Below the pieces are notes generated by a model. The model made no database searches. It was given only the letters and a program-made list of their open reading frames with translations, and had not been told where the DNA came from. Positions 1-9,119 of a stretch of DNA of 64,000 bases are shown here, in pieces. How positions within the stretch are numbered: position 1 is the stretch's first letter; every line of letters begins with the position of its first letter. Position numbers and translations under genes: made by a program. This DNA comes from Bizionia paragorgiae (lineage in GTDB: Bacteria > Bacteroidota > Bacteroidia > Flavobacteriales > Flavobacteriaceae): NCBI RefSeq assembly GCF_900107625.1, contig NZ_FNQK01000013.1:30360-94359 (forward strand). Direction: 5' to 3'.

Positions 1-797
1 TGCTTTAAGGCCTCGTCTTTATTAGGGTCACTTGCCCGTTTTGCCGTCCCCTTAATAGGTTGAGAAATAATCTTGCAACCTTCTTTTTTTAAATAGCGCT
101 CTGGGGTTGCCGATAACAAAAATTTATCTCCTAGCTTTAAAAAGGTTGCAAATGGTGGTTTTGAGATCGCATTAAGTTTACGGTAGGTATCTAAAGGATG
201 AATTGTGGTGTTTTCAGCATAAAACTCCTGACAAAAATTGGCTTCATAAATGTCTCCCCTATGAATATGTGCCAAAAGGATTTTTAGCTTTTCGTAATAA
301 GCAGATTCTGGAATGCGCTGTTGTATATAAATCTTATCGACTGTTTCGAATAGAGTATTGCTATTTAAACGTTCTATGGCTTTTAAATCATTTTCCAAAT
401 CCTCTTCTACTGCATGTAAATACAATGTTTCGACCGTATTCCCCTGAATTAAAAAGAGTTTTTTTGGTTGAAAGAAATAGAGATCAGGAAATGCTAAGCC
501 ATCATAATTATTAGACTGTAGCTCTTCAGTCGTGTTCTTTAAATCGTAGGTAAGATAACCAAATAACCAATCCTTAGTGGATTTCTGATACTCCTCTAAC
601 TTTTCAAAAGCCCCTACATAGTCGGTTTGAATCGCTGTAAATGCATCCACTGCCAGCACCGCATCATAGCTAGAATACTGTTGTTTATGGTGATTAGAAT
701 CTAACCATACCACATCGTCAAATTGCTGAGACCATGCTAGTAATTGCTGTTTAAATTCTTGAATCTCCTCTTTTACAAATACCGTTTTATTCCTCAA
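1..797 (-). CDS. pabB: Aminodeoxychorismate synthase component I, C-terminus cut by window edge
   Basis: Chorismate-binding enzyme that makes aminodeoxychorismate for folate synthesis. About 265 residues are visible, running off the left edge. The reverse-strand translation shows GYLTYDLKN near the N-terminus, then FATFLKLGDKFLLSATPER and QPIKGTAKR, all hallmark segments of the chorismate-utilising fold. The chosen start is a TTG at 795-797, because the frame has no ATG before the conserved region and TTG/GTG starts recur in this genome. The PIKGT segment fits PabB or anthranilate synthase I; the N-terminal pattern favours PabB, but TrpE-like activity is not excluded. Confidence 0.85.
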   Translation of the reverse strand, partial: MRNKTVFVKEEIQEFKQQLLAWSQQFDDVVWLDSNHHKQQYSSYDAVLAVDAFTAIQTDYVGAFEKLEEYQKSTKDWLFGYLTYDLKNTTEELQSNNYDGLAFPDLYFFQPKKLFLIQGNTVETLYLHAVEEDLENDLKAIERLNSNTLFETVDKIYIQQRIPESAYYEKLKILLAHIHRGDIYEANFCQEFYAENTTIHPLDTYRKLNAISKPPFATFLKLGDKFLLSATPERYLKKEGCKIISQPIKGTAKRASDPNKDEALK

Positions 798-1006
798 TCT
801 TAGTGATTTTTGTCGGTGGCAAATTTATTAAGAATTAAGCTATTTTTAGTATAAACCGATCAGTATTTATTGTGGCGTTAAGCTTTGTTTTGTTATTTTA
901 GGACAATTTATAAAACAAAATTTAAAGACTATTATCATATTAAATAGGATTTAACAGGTTTTTCAGCAAAAACGCAATAATGTAAAACAGATTAAGTTTT
1001 AAAACT

Positions 1007-1014
1007 TACCTTTG
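1007..1014 (+). promoter_or_regulatory. Candidate -7 box of the DEAD-box helicase promoter
   Basis: TACCTTTG matches the Bacteroidota -7 consensus TAnnTTTG and lies 25 bases before the GTG start. No clear TTG is seen at -33. The rest of the 240-base gap from 798 is AT-rich and holds nothing else I recognise. Confidence 0.45.
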
Positions 1015-1038
1015 CAGCATAAATAAAAATACAATAGA

Positions 1039-2388
1039 GTGACTTTTCAAGATTTAAATTTAAACACAGCATTATACAACGGACTTGACGATTTAGGCTT
1101 TACGGCACCCACGCCAATACAGGCAGAGGCGTATGGCGTTATTGCTGGCGGAAAAGATATGGTAGGAATTGCACAAACAGGAACGGGAAAAACCTTTGCC
1201 TACATGCTACCTATTTTAAAGAATCTACCGTATTCTAAACAAGAAAATCCTCGTATTTTAGTTTTAGTACCCACTCGAGAATTGGTCGTTCAGGTTGTTG
1301 ATGAAATCGAAAAACTAGCCAAATACATTAATCTTCGCGTGCTTGGTGTGTATGGGGGTACCAATATAAACACCCAAAAACAAGCCATTGCACAAGGTCA
1401 AGATATTATCGTTGCAACTCCGGGTCGCTTATATGATTTAGCACTAAGTCGTGTTTTACAATTAAAATCGATAAAAAAACTAGTGATTGATGAGGTAGAT
1501 GTTATGTTAGACTTAGGGTTTAGACATCAGCTGATTAATATTTTTGATATTTTACCAGAGCGTCGTCAAAATATCATGTTTTCGGCTACGATGACAAATG
1601 ATGTAGACGAGTTAATTTCTGATTTCTTTGTTAACCCTGAGAAAGTATCGATTGCAACTTCGGGAACACCTTTAGAAAACATCAATCAAACACGTTATGA
1701 TGTACCAAATTACTATACTAAATTTAACTTACTAAAAGAACTCCTTCAAGACAAAGAGACTTTTAATAAAGTATTAATTTTTGTGGCTTATAAAAAGATG
1801 GCCGATCGTTTATTTGAAAGTTTAGACGACTTCTTTCACGAAGAATTATGTGTTATTCACTCGAATAAAACTCAGAATTACCGATTGAGAAGCATCGAGC
1901 AGTTCCGTGAAGGTTTTAACCGTATTTTGGTCGCTACCGATGTTATGGCACGTGGTTTGGATATTGATAATATCTCTCACGTTATCAATTTTGACACACC
2001 AGACTACCCTGAAAATTACATGCATAGAATTGGTAGAACCGGTCGTGCAGAACGTGAAGGAGAAGCTATTTTGTTTTCAACGGAAAATGAGCAAGAATCT
2101 TTAGAAGCGATAGAAAGCTTGATGCAAATGAAAATTAAGCGTCTAGATATTCCTGAAACGGTTGAGATTTCTACCGAACTTATCGAAGAGGAGCGTCCGC
2201 AAATAAAAGAAAGAAACAACCCGCACAAGCGTAAAACTTTAGAAGAACGCGGTGAAGCTTTCCATGAGAAATCGGCTAAAAACTCTAAAGAAAACTTAGG
2301 AGGTTCTTATAAATTTAAAATTGCTGCGAAATATAAAAAGCCAAAAACACGTGGTGATAAGAATTATAATAAGCGTAATAAAAAATAG
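1039..2388 (+). CDS. DEAD-box ATP-dependent RNA helicase
   Basis: RNA helicase of 449 residues acting in RNA remodelling. Motifs in order: GFTAPTPIQ (Q motif), AQTGTGKT (Walker A, about residues 45-52), PTREL, TPGR, VDEVD (motif II, DEVD instead of DEAD), SAT, ARGLDID and HRIGRTGR. The last 60 or so residues form a lysine-rich tail, as in RhlE-like helicases. The start is a GTG at 1039, downstream of a good -7 box. It is a single gene between pabB and a small hypothetical gene. Family assignment is firm; the exact paralogue (RhlE/CshA-like) is not settled. Confidence 0.93.
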   Translation: MTFQDLNLNTALYNGLDDLGFTAPTPIQAEAYGVIAGGKDMVGIAQTGTGKTFAYMLPILKNLPYSKQENPRILVLVPTRELVVQVVDEIEKLAKYINLRVLGVYGGTNINTQKQAIAQGQDIIVATPGRLYDLALSRVLQLKSIKKLVIDEVDVMLDLGFRHQLINIFDILPERRQNIMFSATMTNDVDELISDFFVNPEKVSIATSGTPLENINQTRYDVPNYYTKFNLLKELLQDKETFNKVLIFVAYKKMADRLFESLDDFFHEELCVIHSNKTQNYRLRSIEQFREGFNRILVATDVMARGLDIDNISHVINFDTPDYPENYMHRIGRTGRAEREGEAILFSTENEQESLEAIESLMQMKIKRLDIPETVEISTELIEEERPQIKERNNPHKRKTLEERGEAFHEKSAKNSKENLGGSYKFKIAAKYKKPKTRGDKNYNKRNKK

Positions 2389-2482
2389 TATACCGGCCAT
2401 TTCGCTATAGATTTCTCGCTGTAATTCAAATAAAATTAATTTATTTTCGTTATTTTTATTGTGAATCATACGTGCCCAAATA

Positions 2483-3070
2483 ATGCCTTCAGACATTTTC
2501 GAACTACTTCCTAACCTTGTTGCGTTTAATTATGAACGTCACTATGAGCCCCTTTTTATTAATCAGAATTGGGTATTAATAAATGGGATATCAGAAAAAA
2601 AAGCAACTTACGTTTTTAAGGACGATAATATCCTTAGTATTCAAGATGATGATGTAGTTAGCGAAACCTCGTGGACTATTAGTTTTCACAATATTTTTTC
2701 TATAGAAACCACCGATGGATTAATTACTGTTAAGGCCTACTTTAAGGATAAAGATGTCTTGGTCTTAGAACATCAAGACAAGGAAGATTATGCCTTATTT
2801 ATAAATGAAGACAAGGTAGAAGACGGTATCAACTCTATTGACGATGTGACCCGATTTTTAAAGGCTAAATATGAAAAAAAAGTAAAAGAGGTCATCCATA
2901 AACATGAGTTTTATTACATCGATAATTTTAAAGAATTTGGTCCTTATACAGCAAAGGAACTCGTAGAAAAGGTTAAAAGCAATGCCTTAAGTGTGTATTG
3001 TTTTATTAGAGATATTAATGACCACGACTACAGTAAACGGCTACGCATTAAAGATTTACTTTATTCTTAA
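2483..3070 (+). CDS. Hypothetical protein with C-terminal GYF_2-like domain
   Basis: This is a soluble protein of 195 residues with no signal peptide or membrane segment. The last 55 residues (FYYIDNFKEFGPYTAKEL onwards) have the look of a GYF_2 domain: an aromatic residue, GPYT, a helix, then a short strand and helix. Such domains bind peptides in other proteins. The N-terminal 135 residues are acidic and rich in strands, with no family I recognise. The ATG at 2483 is the first usable start, because an upstream GTG runs into a stop. Confidence 0.7.
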   Translation: MPSDIFELLPNLVAFNYERHYEPLFINQNWVLINGISEKKATYVFKDDNILSIQDDDVVSETSWTISFHNIFSIETTDGLITVKAYFKDKDVLVLEHQDKEDYALFINEDKVEDGINSIDDVTRFLKAKYEKKVKEVIHKHEFYYIDNFKEFGPYTAKELVEKVKSNALSVYCFIRDINDHDYSKRLRIKDLLYS

Positions 3071-3169
3071 TACGCTTTTTTACAGCGTGATGAGCTATAA
3101 ATCTTTGTTAAGAGCTTAGCTTAATAAATTCTAAACTTCTAATTTTCCGATTTTAAAAGCAACTTATAT

Positions 3170-5410
3170 TTGAAACGCCTTATACTTCTTGCTACTAAAA
3201 TAGCAATCTGCTTACTACTTTTACTCATCGTCTTTGTACTTGCCGTACGCTTTAACGTGTTTGGTAAAGTATATACAGAGGACGAGCTTATCAATTATAA
3301 AAATGAAACCGCATCGGTAGTACTCTCGGAAAACCAAGTGGTCTTGGGTAAGTATTTTGATAAAAACCGTACCAATGCAAATTACGAGCAATTTCCTAAG
3401 CATTTAATTAATGCTTTAGTAGCAACAGAGGACGCTCGCTTTTTTGAACATGAGGGTGTCGACACCCGAAGTCTGCTTCGCGTACTTTTTAAATCTATAT
3501 TGTCTGGCGATAAGCGTTCTGGTGGTGGTAGCACCCTGTCACAACAATTGGCGAAAAACATGACGGGACGAAGTCATCACGGCATATTAAGTCTTCCTGT
3601 TAACAAAATCAAAGAGATTATTCAAGCGCGACGTATTGAATCTATTTACTCCAAGGAAAACATATTGACGCTTTATTTTAACACCGTTTCTTTTGGTGAA
3701 AATATTTACGGTATTGAAAGTGCTGCCCTACGCTATTTTAATAAAAAGGTAAGCGCCTTATCTATTGAAGAGTCTGCAGTATTAGTCGGTATTTTAAAAG
3801 CAAACACGTTTTACAATCCGAATAAAAATCCCGAAAACGCCCTTATGCGTCGTAATGTGGTTTTAGGCCAAATGCATCGCTATGAGTATATCGATAAAAA
3901 AACTAGCGATTCACTTCAAAACCTACCCTTAAAATTAAATTACAATAATTTAACGACTAAAAACAAGTCGGGCCACTTTCTTACCTATGTAAAAAAGGAA
4001 GCTACTAAACTTATCGATTCTATAAATAAAGCGAATAAAACATCCTACAGTTTAGAAAAGGACGGACTAGTAATTTCAACATCTTTAAACGATAAACTTC
4101 AAACTTATGCTACAGACGCTTTTGCTTCACACTTAAGTGGTATGCAAGAAAAGATTAGATCGCAATACCAGCGCAACGGCTATCAAAAGCGGACATTAAA
4201 TGAGCTTGTGGACGCCCAAATAAAGCAGATGAATATTCATCCTGATTCCGCCAAAATAAAACGTAAGCAATCGGTTTTTACTTGGAAAGGTTTAGAAACC
4301 GATTCTATTAGTACTAGAGACAGTTTAAAATTAGAACACACGATACTGCATGCTGGTCTTTTAGCCCTATCACCAAAAACTGGGGCTGTAAAAGCTTATG
4401 TTGGAGGTATTGATAACCAACGTTACGCTTACGATCAAATATTTTCACAACGGCAATTAGCTTCTACTTTCAAACCTATATTATATGCAACAGCATTTGA
4501 AAGTGGCAAACAACCCTGTTACTATTTAGATAATGACTCCATAAAATTAAAAGAATATAAAGATTGGAATCCTACTAATGCCGACCATACTTTTGGTGGT
4601 AAATATTCACTTCAAGGTGCTTTATTAAATTCGAAAAACATTCCGACAATAAACTTATATTTAGAAACAGATTTTAGCACATTAGACAGCGTATGGTCGC
4701 GTTTAAATTTCACTTCTAAACTAAAAAACGTTCCGTCTTTAGCCTTGGGAACCACCAATGCGAGTATATATGAAGTTGCCAATGCCTATAGTGCATTTGC
4801 TAATTCCGGACAATCGACTACGCCTTACTCCATTGTAAAAATTGAAACAGCATCGGGTGTTGTTTTATACGAACACAAAAACAAAGCACAAAAAGAAGTG
4901 CTTTCTAAACGCACCACTGCTTATATAAACGAAATTCTACAAAATGCTATTTCGCGAGGTACCGGACAGCGTTTACGCAGCCAGTATGGTGTTACAGTAC
5001 CATTAGCCGGAAAAACAGGAACCTCTCAAGACTATACCGATGCTTGGTTTGTAGGCTACAACCCCGATATTGTAGTGGTAAGTCGCGTGGGATGTGATTC
5101 GCCAAAAATTCATTTTAATAGTGGTTTAGGATCAGGTAGCGCTTTAGCTTTACCTCTAGTCGCTAAAACCCTTAAAAAAGCAGAAGGTGATACCGAATTA
5201 AAAAAGAAAATCCGTGGTAACTTTGCCCCATTAACAGAAGATGAACGCAATCAGCTGGACTGTGAAGATTTTAAAGAAAAATCTGGAATAGAAAAATTCT
5301 TTGAATTATTTAAGAAATCTGAGGTTTCTTACGAAAAGAAGCAAGAACAAATAAAAAAGAAGGAAAAACGGAAGAAAAAAGGCTTTTTTAAACGCCTTTT
5401 TGGCAACTAA
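3170..5410 (+). CDS. Class A penicillin-binding protein (PBP1A type)
   Basis: Bifunctional peptidoglycan synthase of 746 residues, anchored in the inner membrane by one N-terminal helix (LILLATKIAICLLLLLIVF). The GT51 transglycosylase domain shows EDARFFEHEGVD and GGGSTLSQQLAKN. The transpeptidase domain has all three active-site motifs: STFK (nucleophile serine), SKN, and AGKTGTSQD. The tail is strongly basic with a KKKEKRKKKGFFKRLF stretch. It begins with TTG at 3170; the first ATG would lose the glycosyltransferase motifs. A hairpin terminator separates it from the convergent fabV. Confidence 0.95.
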   Translation: MKRLILLATKIAICLLLLLIVFVLAVRFNVFGKVYTEDELINYKNETASVVLSENQVVLGKYFDKNRTNANYEQFPKHLINALVATEDARFFEHEGVDTRSLLRVLFKSILSGDKRSGGGSTLSQQLAKNMTGRSHHGILSLPVNKIKEIIQARRIESIYSKENILTLYFNTVSFGENIYGIESAALRYFNKKVSALSIEESAVLVGILKANTFYNPNKNPENALMRRNVVLGQMHRYEYIDKKTSDSLQNLPLKLNYNNLTTKNKSGHFLTYVKKEATKLIDSINKANKTSYSLEKDGLVISTSLNDKLQTYATDAFASHLSGMQEKIRSQYQRNGYQKRTLNELVDAQIKQMNIHPDSAKIKRKQSVFTWKGLETDSISTRDSLKLEHTILHAGLLALSPKTGAVKAYVGGIDNQRYAYDQIFSQRQLASTFKPILYATAFESGKQPCYYLDNDSIKLKEYKDWNPTNADHTFGGKYSLQGALLNSKNIPTINLYLETDFSTLDSVWSRLNFTSKLKNVPSLALGTTNASIYEVANAYSAFANSGQSTTPYSIVKIETASGVVLYEHKNKAQKEVLSKRTTAYINEILQNAISRGTGQRLRSQYGVTVPLAGKTGTSQDYTDAWFVGYNPDIVVVSRVGCDSPKIHFNSGLGSGSALALPLVAKTLKKAEGDTELKKKIRGNFAPLTEDERNQLDCEDFKEKSGIEKFFELFKKSEVSYEKKQEQIKKKEKRKKKGFFKRLFGN

Positions 5411-5440
5411 TAGACAGCAAAGAAAAACCCCTATACTAAA

Positions 5441-5468
5441 AAAAGAGAACCAAAATGGTTCTCTTTTT
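5441..5468. terminator. Bidirectional terminator between the PBP and fabV
   Basis: Perfect 12-bp stem (AAAAGAGAACCA / TGGTTCTCTTTT) with a 3-base loop and T tracts on both strands, placed between two convergent genes. Confidence 0.9.
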
Positions 5469-5488
5469 AATTAGTTATAACGCGATAA

Positions 5489-6679
5489 TTACTCCTGTAA
5501 TCCAGGAATACTCACCATTTCGTTAACATCTTTATCGTAATCTATACCTTCTACATCAAACCCAAATAGGTAAAAGAAATCCTTAGCATAGCCTTTTAAA
5601 TCCCCTATTTCTGGTAGGGTCTCCGTCGTTGCTATTTTCCAAAGATCGGCAACTTTAGCTTGAATATCTTCACGCATTTCCCAATCGTCCACACGAATTC
5701 TTCCTTCACTATCCAATGGCATATTATCGGCATACAAACGCTGATTAAACAAACGTTCAATTTGCTCGATACACCCTTCGTGAATTCCTTCTTCTTTCAT
5801 CACTTTATATAACAACGATATATACAAAGGAATAACAGGAATCGCCGAGCTGGCTTGAGTTACTAGTGCTTTATTTACTGAAACGTAAGCCTCTCCTTTT
5901 ATGTCTTTTAACTGGTCTTTAATTTTAAAAGCCGTCGCTTCCAAGTGGTCTTTAGCGCGACCTATGGTTCCGTCTCTATATACCGCTTTTGTTAATGAAG
6001 GGCCAATATAAGAATAGGCAACCGTTTTAAAATCTTCAGCTAATACATCCTGTTCTTTTAAGGCGTCAATCCAAAATTCCCAATCTTCGCCACCCATTAC
6101 GGCAACAGTATTTTTTATTTCCTCCTCAGTACAAGGTTCAATAGTAATATCTTTAACCTCACCTGTATGGAAATCTACTGTTTTATTCGTAAATGTTTGT
6201 CCGATAGGTTTTAAGGTCGATTTAAACTTCTCTCCCGTTACAGGGTGCTGTCTTACTGGAGATGCTAAACTGTATACTAATAAGTCTATTTTCCCTAAAT
6301 CTTCTTTAATCAGTTTTATGGTTTGCGCTTTAATTTCGTTAGAAAAGGCATCACCATTTATGCTTTTCGCATACAAGCCATCTTTATGTGCTTGGTCTTC
6401 AAAAGCGGCTGAGTTATAGTATCCAGGAGATGCTGGTCGTCCTTCGCTTGGTGGTTTTTCAAAATACACACCAATAGTCGACGCATTAGAACCGTAAGCA
6501 CTTGTAATTCGTGATGCTAAACCGAATCCTGTAGATGCTCCAATTACCAATACACGTTTTGGGCCATTGGTTGTTGGGTGGTCTTTTATATAGTTTATCT
6601 GGCTTAAAACATTGCTTTTACAGCCTTCCGGATGTGCTGTTAAGCATATAAATCCGCGTGTTTTTGGTTCTATAATCAT
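5489..6679 (-). CDS. fabV: Trans-2-enoyl-CoA/ACP reductase FabV
   Basis: NADH-dependent enoyl reductase, the last step of each fatty-acid elongation cycle, 396 residues (usual length for the family). The N-terminal PKTRGFICLTAHPEGC, the dinucleotide-binding GASTGFGLASRI and the catalytic Y-x8-K arrangement in YSYIGPSLTKAVYRDG are FabV hallmarks. It is transcribed alone towards the PBP gene, from a promoter in 6680-6780. Very likely the main or only enoyl reductase, though other genes cannot be excluded from this window. Confidence 0.95.
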   Translation of the reverse strand: MIIEPKTRGFICLTAHPEGCKSNVLSQINYIKDHPTTNGPKRVLVIGASTGFGLASRITSAYGSNASTIGVYFEKPPSEGRPASPGYYNSAAFEDQAHKDGLYAKSINGDAFSNEIKAQTIKLIKEDLGKIDLLVYSLASPVRQHPVTGEKFKSTLKPIGQTFTNKTVDFHTGEVKDITIEPCTEEEIKNTVAVMGGEDWEFWIDALKEQDVLAEDFKTVAYSYIGPSLTKAVYRDGTIGRAKDHLEATAFKIKDQLKDIKGEAYVSVNKALVTQASSAIPVIPLYISLLYKVMKEEGIHEGCIEQIERLFNQRLYADNMPLDSEGRIRVDDWEMREDIQAKVADLWKIATTETLPEIGDLKGYAKDFFYLFGFDVEGIDYDKDVNEMVSIPGLQE

Positions 6680-6787
6680 TCTTTTACGTTTTTATTTTAT
6701 CGTAGTTTATAACAAATTTAGGCTATATAAATGTAATGGAAAAACTTATAACAGATGTTTATAGTGCATACGGCTATAAAACAAACA

Positions 6788-6819
6788 AAAAAAAGCGAAC
6801 CCGAAAGTCCGCTTTTTTT
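6788..6819 (-). terminator. Terminator of lpdA
   Basis: Stem AAAAGCGAAC/GTCCGCTTTT with one mismatch and a CGAAA-type loop, followed on the minus strand by a run of T. It lies 25 bases after the lpdA stop codon. Confidence 0.8.
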
Positions 6820-6843
6820 ATCTATACAATTATATAAGGTTTA

Positions 6844-8244
6844 CTATACATGTAAAGCACGATCTTCAGTAGCTGCTAATGCCGCTTCTTTAATCGCTTC
6901 TGTAAATGTTGGGTGAGCATGAGACATTCTAGACACATCTTCTGCACTCGCTCGGTATTCCATAGCTACTACCGCTTCTGCAATCATATCTGCTGCACGT
7001 GCACCAACCATATGAACTCCTAAAATTTCATCAGTAGTTTTATCAGCAAGGATTTTAACAAAACCATCTAAATCCATACTTGCTCTACTTCTACCTAAAG
7101 CACGCATTGGAAATTGTCCTGTTTTGTATTCTATTTTTTCTTCTTTTAACTGCTCTTCAGTCTTCCCAACTGATGCTGCTTCTGGCCATGTGTAAACTAC
7201 ACCTGGGATTAAGTTATAATCGATATGTGGTTTTTGACCTGCTAAAGTTTCAGCTACAAACACCCCTTCTTCTTCGGCTTTATGCGCTAACATAGCACCT
7301 TTAATAACATCTCCAATAGCATAAATATTAGAAGCACTTGTTTGTAAACGTTCGTTCACATCCACTAAACCTCTATCTGTTAGTTTTACACCTGCAGCTT
7401 CAGCATTTAAACCATCGGTATAAGCACGACGCCCCACAGAAACAAGACAGTAATCTCCTTTAATTTCTACCTCTTCTCCTTTTTTATTATCCGCTTTAAC
7501 AATGATCTCATCACCAACACGCTCTACAGATTTCACTTTGTGAGACGTGTTAATCGTCATTTTTTGCTTCTTAAATATTTTGTTTAATTCTTTAGAAACA
7601 CCTTTATCCATTGTTGGTACGATACGGTCGATATATTCAACAACAGTAACTTCTGCTCCTAAACGTTTGTAAACTTGACCTAATTCTAAACCAATAACTC
7701 CACCTCCAATAACAATTAAATGCTTAGGAACTTCTTTAAGTTTTAAAGCTTCAGTAGAGGTAATGATACGTTCTTTATCAATAGAAATAAATGGTAAAGA
7801 AGCCGGTTTAGACCCCGTAGCAATAATGGTGTTTTTTGCTTCAATTTCTAAAGTTTCTTTTCCTTTTATGGTAATATGAGTTGCATCTTTAAAGCTACCA
7901 ACACCTTCATAAACATCGATATTGTTTTTCTTCATTAAAAAATCAATCCCTCCAGTTGTTTGATCAACAACCGATTGTTTACGAGCAATCATTTTTTCTA
8001 AATTCACTTTAATTTCGCCTGGTATTTCAATACCGTGCTCTTCAAAATGTTTTACAGCATCTTCGTAGTGGTGAGAAGAATCCAGTAAGGCTTTACTTGG
8101 AATACATCCCACGTTTAGACAAGTACCGCCAAGTGTTGAATATTTTTCGATAATTGCAGTTTTCATTCCTAGTTGTGCACAACGTATTGCTGCTACATAT
8201 CCTCCAGGTCCTGAGCCGATAACGGCTACATCGTATTTACTCAT
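6844..8244 (-). CDS. lpdA: Dihydrolipoyl dehydrogenase (E3)
   Basis: FAD-dependent E3 subunit, 466 residues, which reoxidises lipoamide in the pyruvate, 2-oxoglutarate and branched-chain dehydrogenase complexes and the glycine cleavage system. It shows the N-terminal GSGPGGYVAAIRCAQLG nucleotide site, the redox disulfide GGTCLNVGCIPSK, the second nucleotide site IGGGVIGLELG, and the C-terminal HAHPTFTEA with the catalytic His-Glu pair. No E1/E2 gene is adjacent, which is common in this group. It is a single transcript ending in a terminator. The 236-base gap upstream (8245-8480) shows no other gene. Confidence 0.96.
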   Translation of the reverse strand: MSKYDVAVIGSGPGGYVAAIRCAQLGMKTAIIEKYSTLGGTCLNVGCIPSKALLDSSHHYEDAVKHFEEHGIEIPGEIKVNLEKMIARKQSVVDQTTGGIDFLMKKNNIDVYEGVGSFKDATHITIKGKETLEIEAKNTIIATGSKPASLPFISIDKERIITSTEALKLKEVPKHLIVIGGGVIGLELGQVYKRLGAEVTVVEYIDRIVPTMDKGVSKELNKIFKKQKMTINTSHKVKSVERVGDEIIVKADNKKGEEVEIKGDYCLVSVGRRAYTDGLNAEAAGVKLTDRGLVDVNERLQTSASNIYAIGDVIKGAMLAHKAEEEGVFVAETLAGQKPHIDYNLIPGVVYTWPEAASVGKTEEQLKEEKIEYKTGQFPMRALGRSRASMDLDGFVKILADKTTDEILGVHMVGARAADMIAEAVVAMEYRASAEDVSRMSHAHPTFTEAIKEAALAATEDRALHV

Positions 8245-8480
8245 AAAAAGTGTTTATTTTATATTATTTCGCTTGTGCTGAAATAGTGAAATTTTAAATT
8301 TATACAAAAGTACAATTTTGTAGGATGAATTGCGAATGACTTATGATGATTTTTTTATTTGTTTTCCCAACTGATTATCAACGGATAAATATCACATCTT
8401 AAATATGAGGTTCCACGCGATATACAAAATCAATATAACACTATAAATTGTCTTTTCGTACCTTCTTTTAAGTCCTATGA

Positions 8481-8939
8481 TTACATCGAAATAGCCGTAG
8501 TATATTTAACCTCATTAATCATAAACATACTGTGTGTACTCCCAATATGATTAATCGTTGTGAGTTTTTCGACCATAAATTCTCTAAACGCCTCCATATC
8601 TTTTACAATCACCTTGAGTAAATAATCGTAATCGCCACTAATATGAAAGCACTCCAACACTTCATTTAAATTATTCACCGCATTCTCGAATTCTACAATA
8701 TTATTTTGTGTGTGTTGCGTGAGTTTAATATGACAAAAAGCAACAAAGGCCATATCGGCTTTTTCTTTGGTTAGCAACGCCACATATTTACTAATAACCC
8801 CTAGGTTTTCTAGCTTTTTAACGCGCTCATATACGGCAGTAACCGATAAGTTTAATTTATTAGCTAGCGCTTTATTGGTTTGCTTACTATCGTTTTGAAG
8901 TAAATCGAGTAATTTTTTATCTATAGTATCTAATGTCAT
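8481..8939 (-). CDS. Lrp/AsnC-family transcriptional regulator
   Basis: Regulator of 152 residues. Residues 1-60 form the AsnC-type winged helix (LDLLQNDSKQTNKALANKLNLSVTAVYERVKKLE), and the remainder is a RAM/AsnC ligand-binding domain (HISGDYDYLLKVIVKDMEAFREF). It is divergent from a sulfur amino-acid lyase gene, so control of that gene in response to an amino acid is the obvious inference. The intergenic region holds a palindrome that could be its operator. Confidence 0.92.
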   Translation of the reverse strand: MTLDTIDKKLLDLLQNDSKQTNKALANKLNLSVTAVYERVKKLENLGVISKYVALLTKEKADMAFVAFCHIKLTQHTQNNIVEFENAVNNLNEVLECFHISGDYDYLLKVIVKDMEAFREFMVEKLTTINHIGSTHSMFMINEVKYTTAISM

Positions 8940-9063
8940 TTTGAAAATTTTTCATCGGAAAAGCGGTTTAGCTATTCAGAAACGCAATATTATCATCAAA
9001 TTTAACTATTATCAGAATAAAAATCTAATTTATAATACATCTATTGATTATCTATCTAATATT

Positions 9064-9077
9064 CATCACATTTGATG
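9064..9077. promoter_or_regulatory. Candidate Lrp operator
   Basis: CATCA-CATT-TGATG is a 5-bp perfect dyad in the divergent region, 43 bases before the lyase start. A related half-site ATCAAATTT lies near 8996. Function is inferred only from position. Confidence 0.35.
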
Positions 9078-9119
9078 TAATTATAAAATAGTATAAACAC
9101 ACTAATAAAATTAATAATT

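Noticed and set aside
203..514. 103-residue plus-strand ORF
   Set aside because: It lies antisense within pabB, whose reverse-strand translation has clear family motifs; this is a shadow frame.
1493..1507. DEVD instead of DEAD in the helicase as a loss of function
   Set aside because: The Asp-Glu pair and final Asp that bind Mg-ATP remain, so this is a tolerated variant of motif II.
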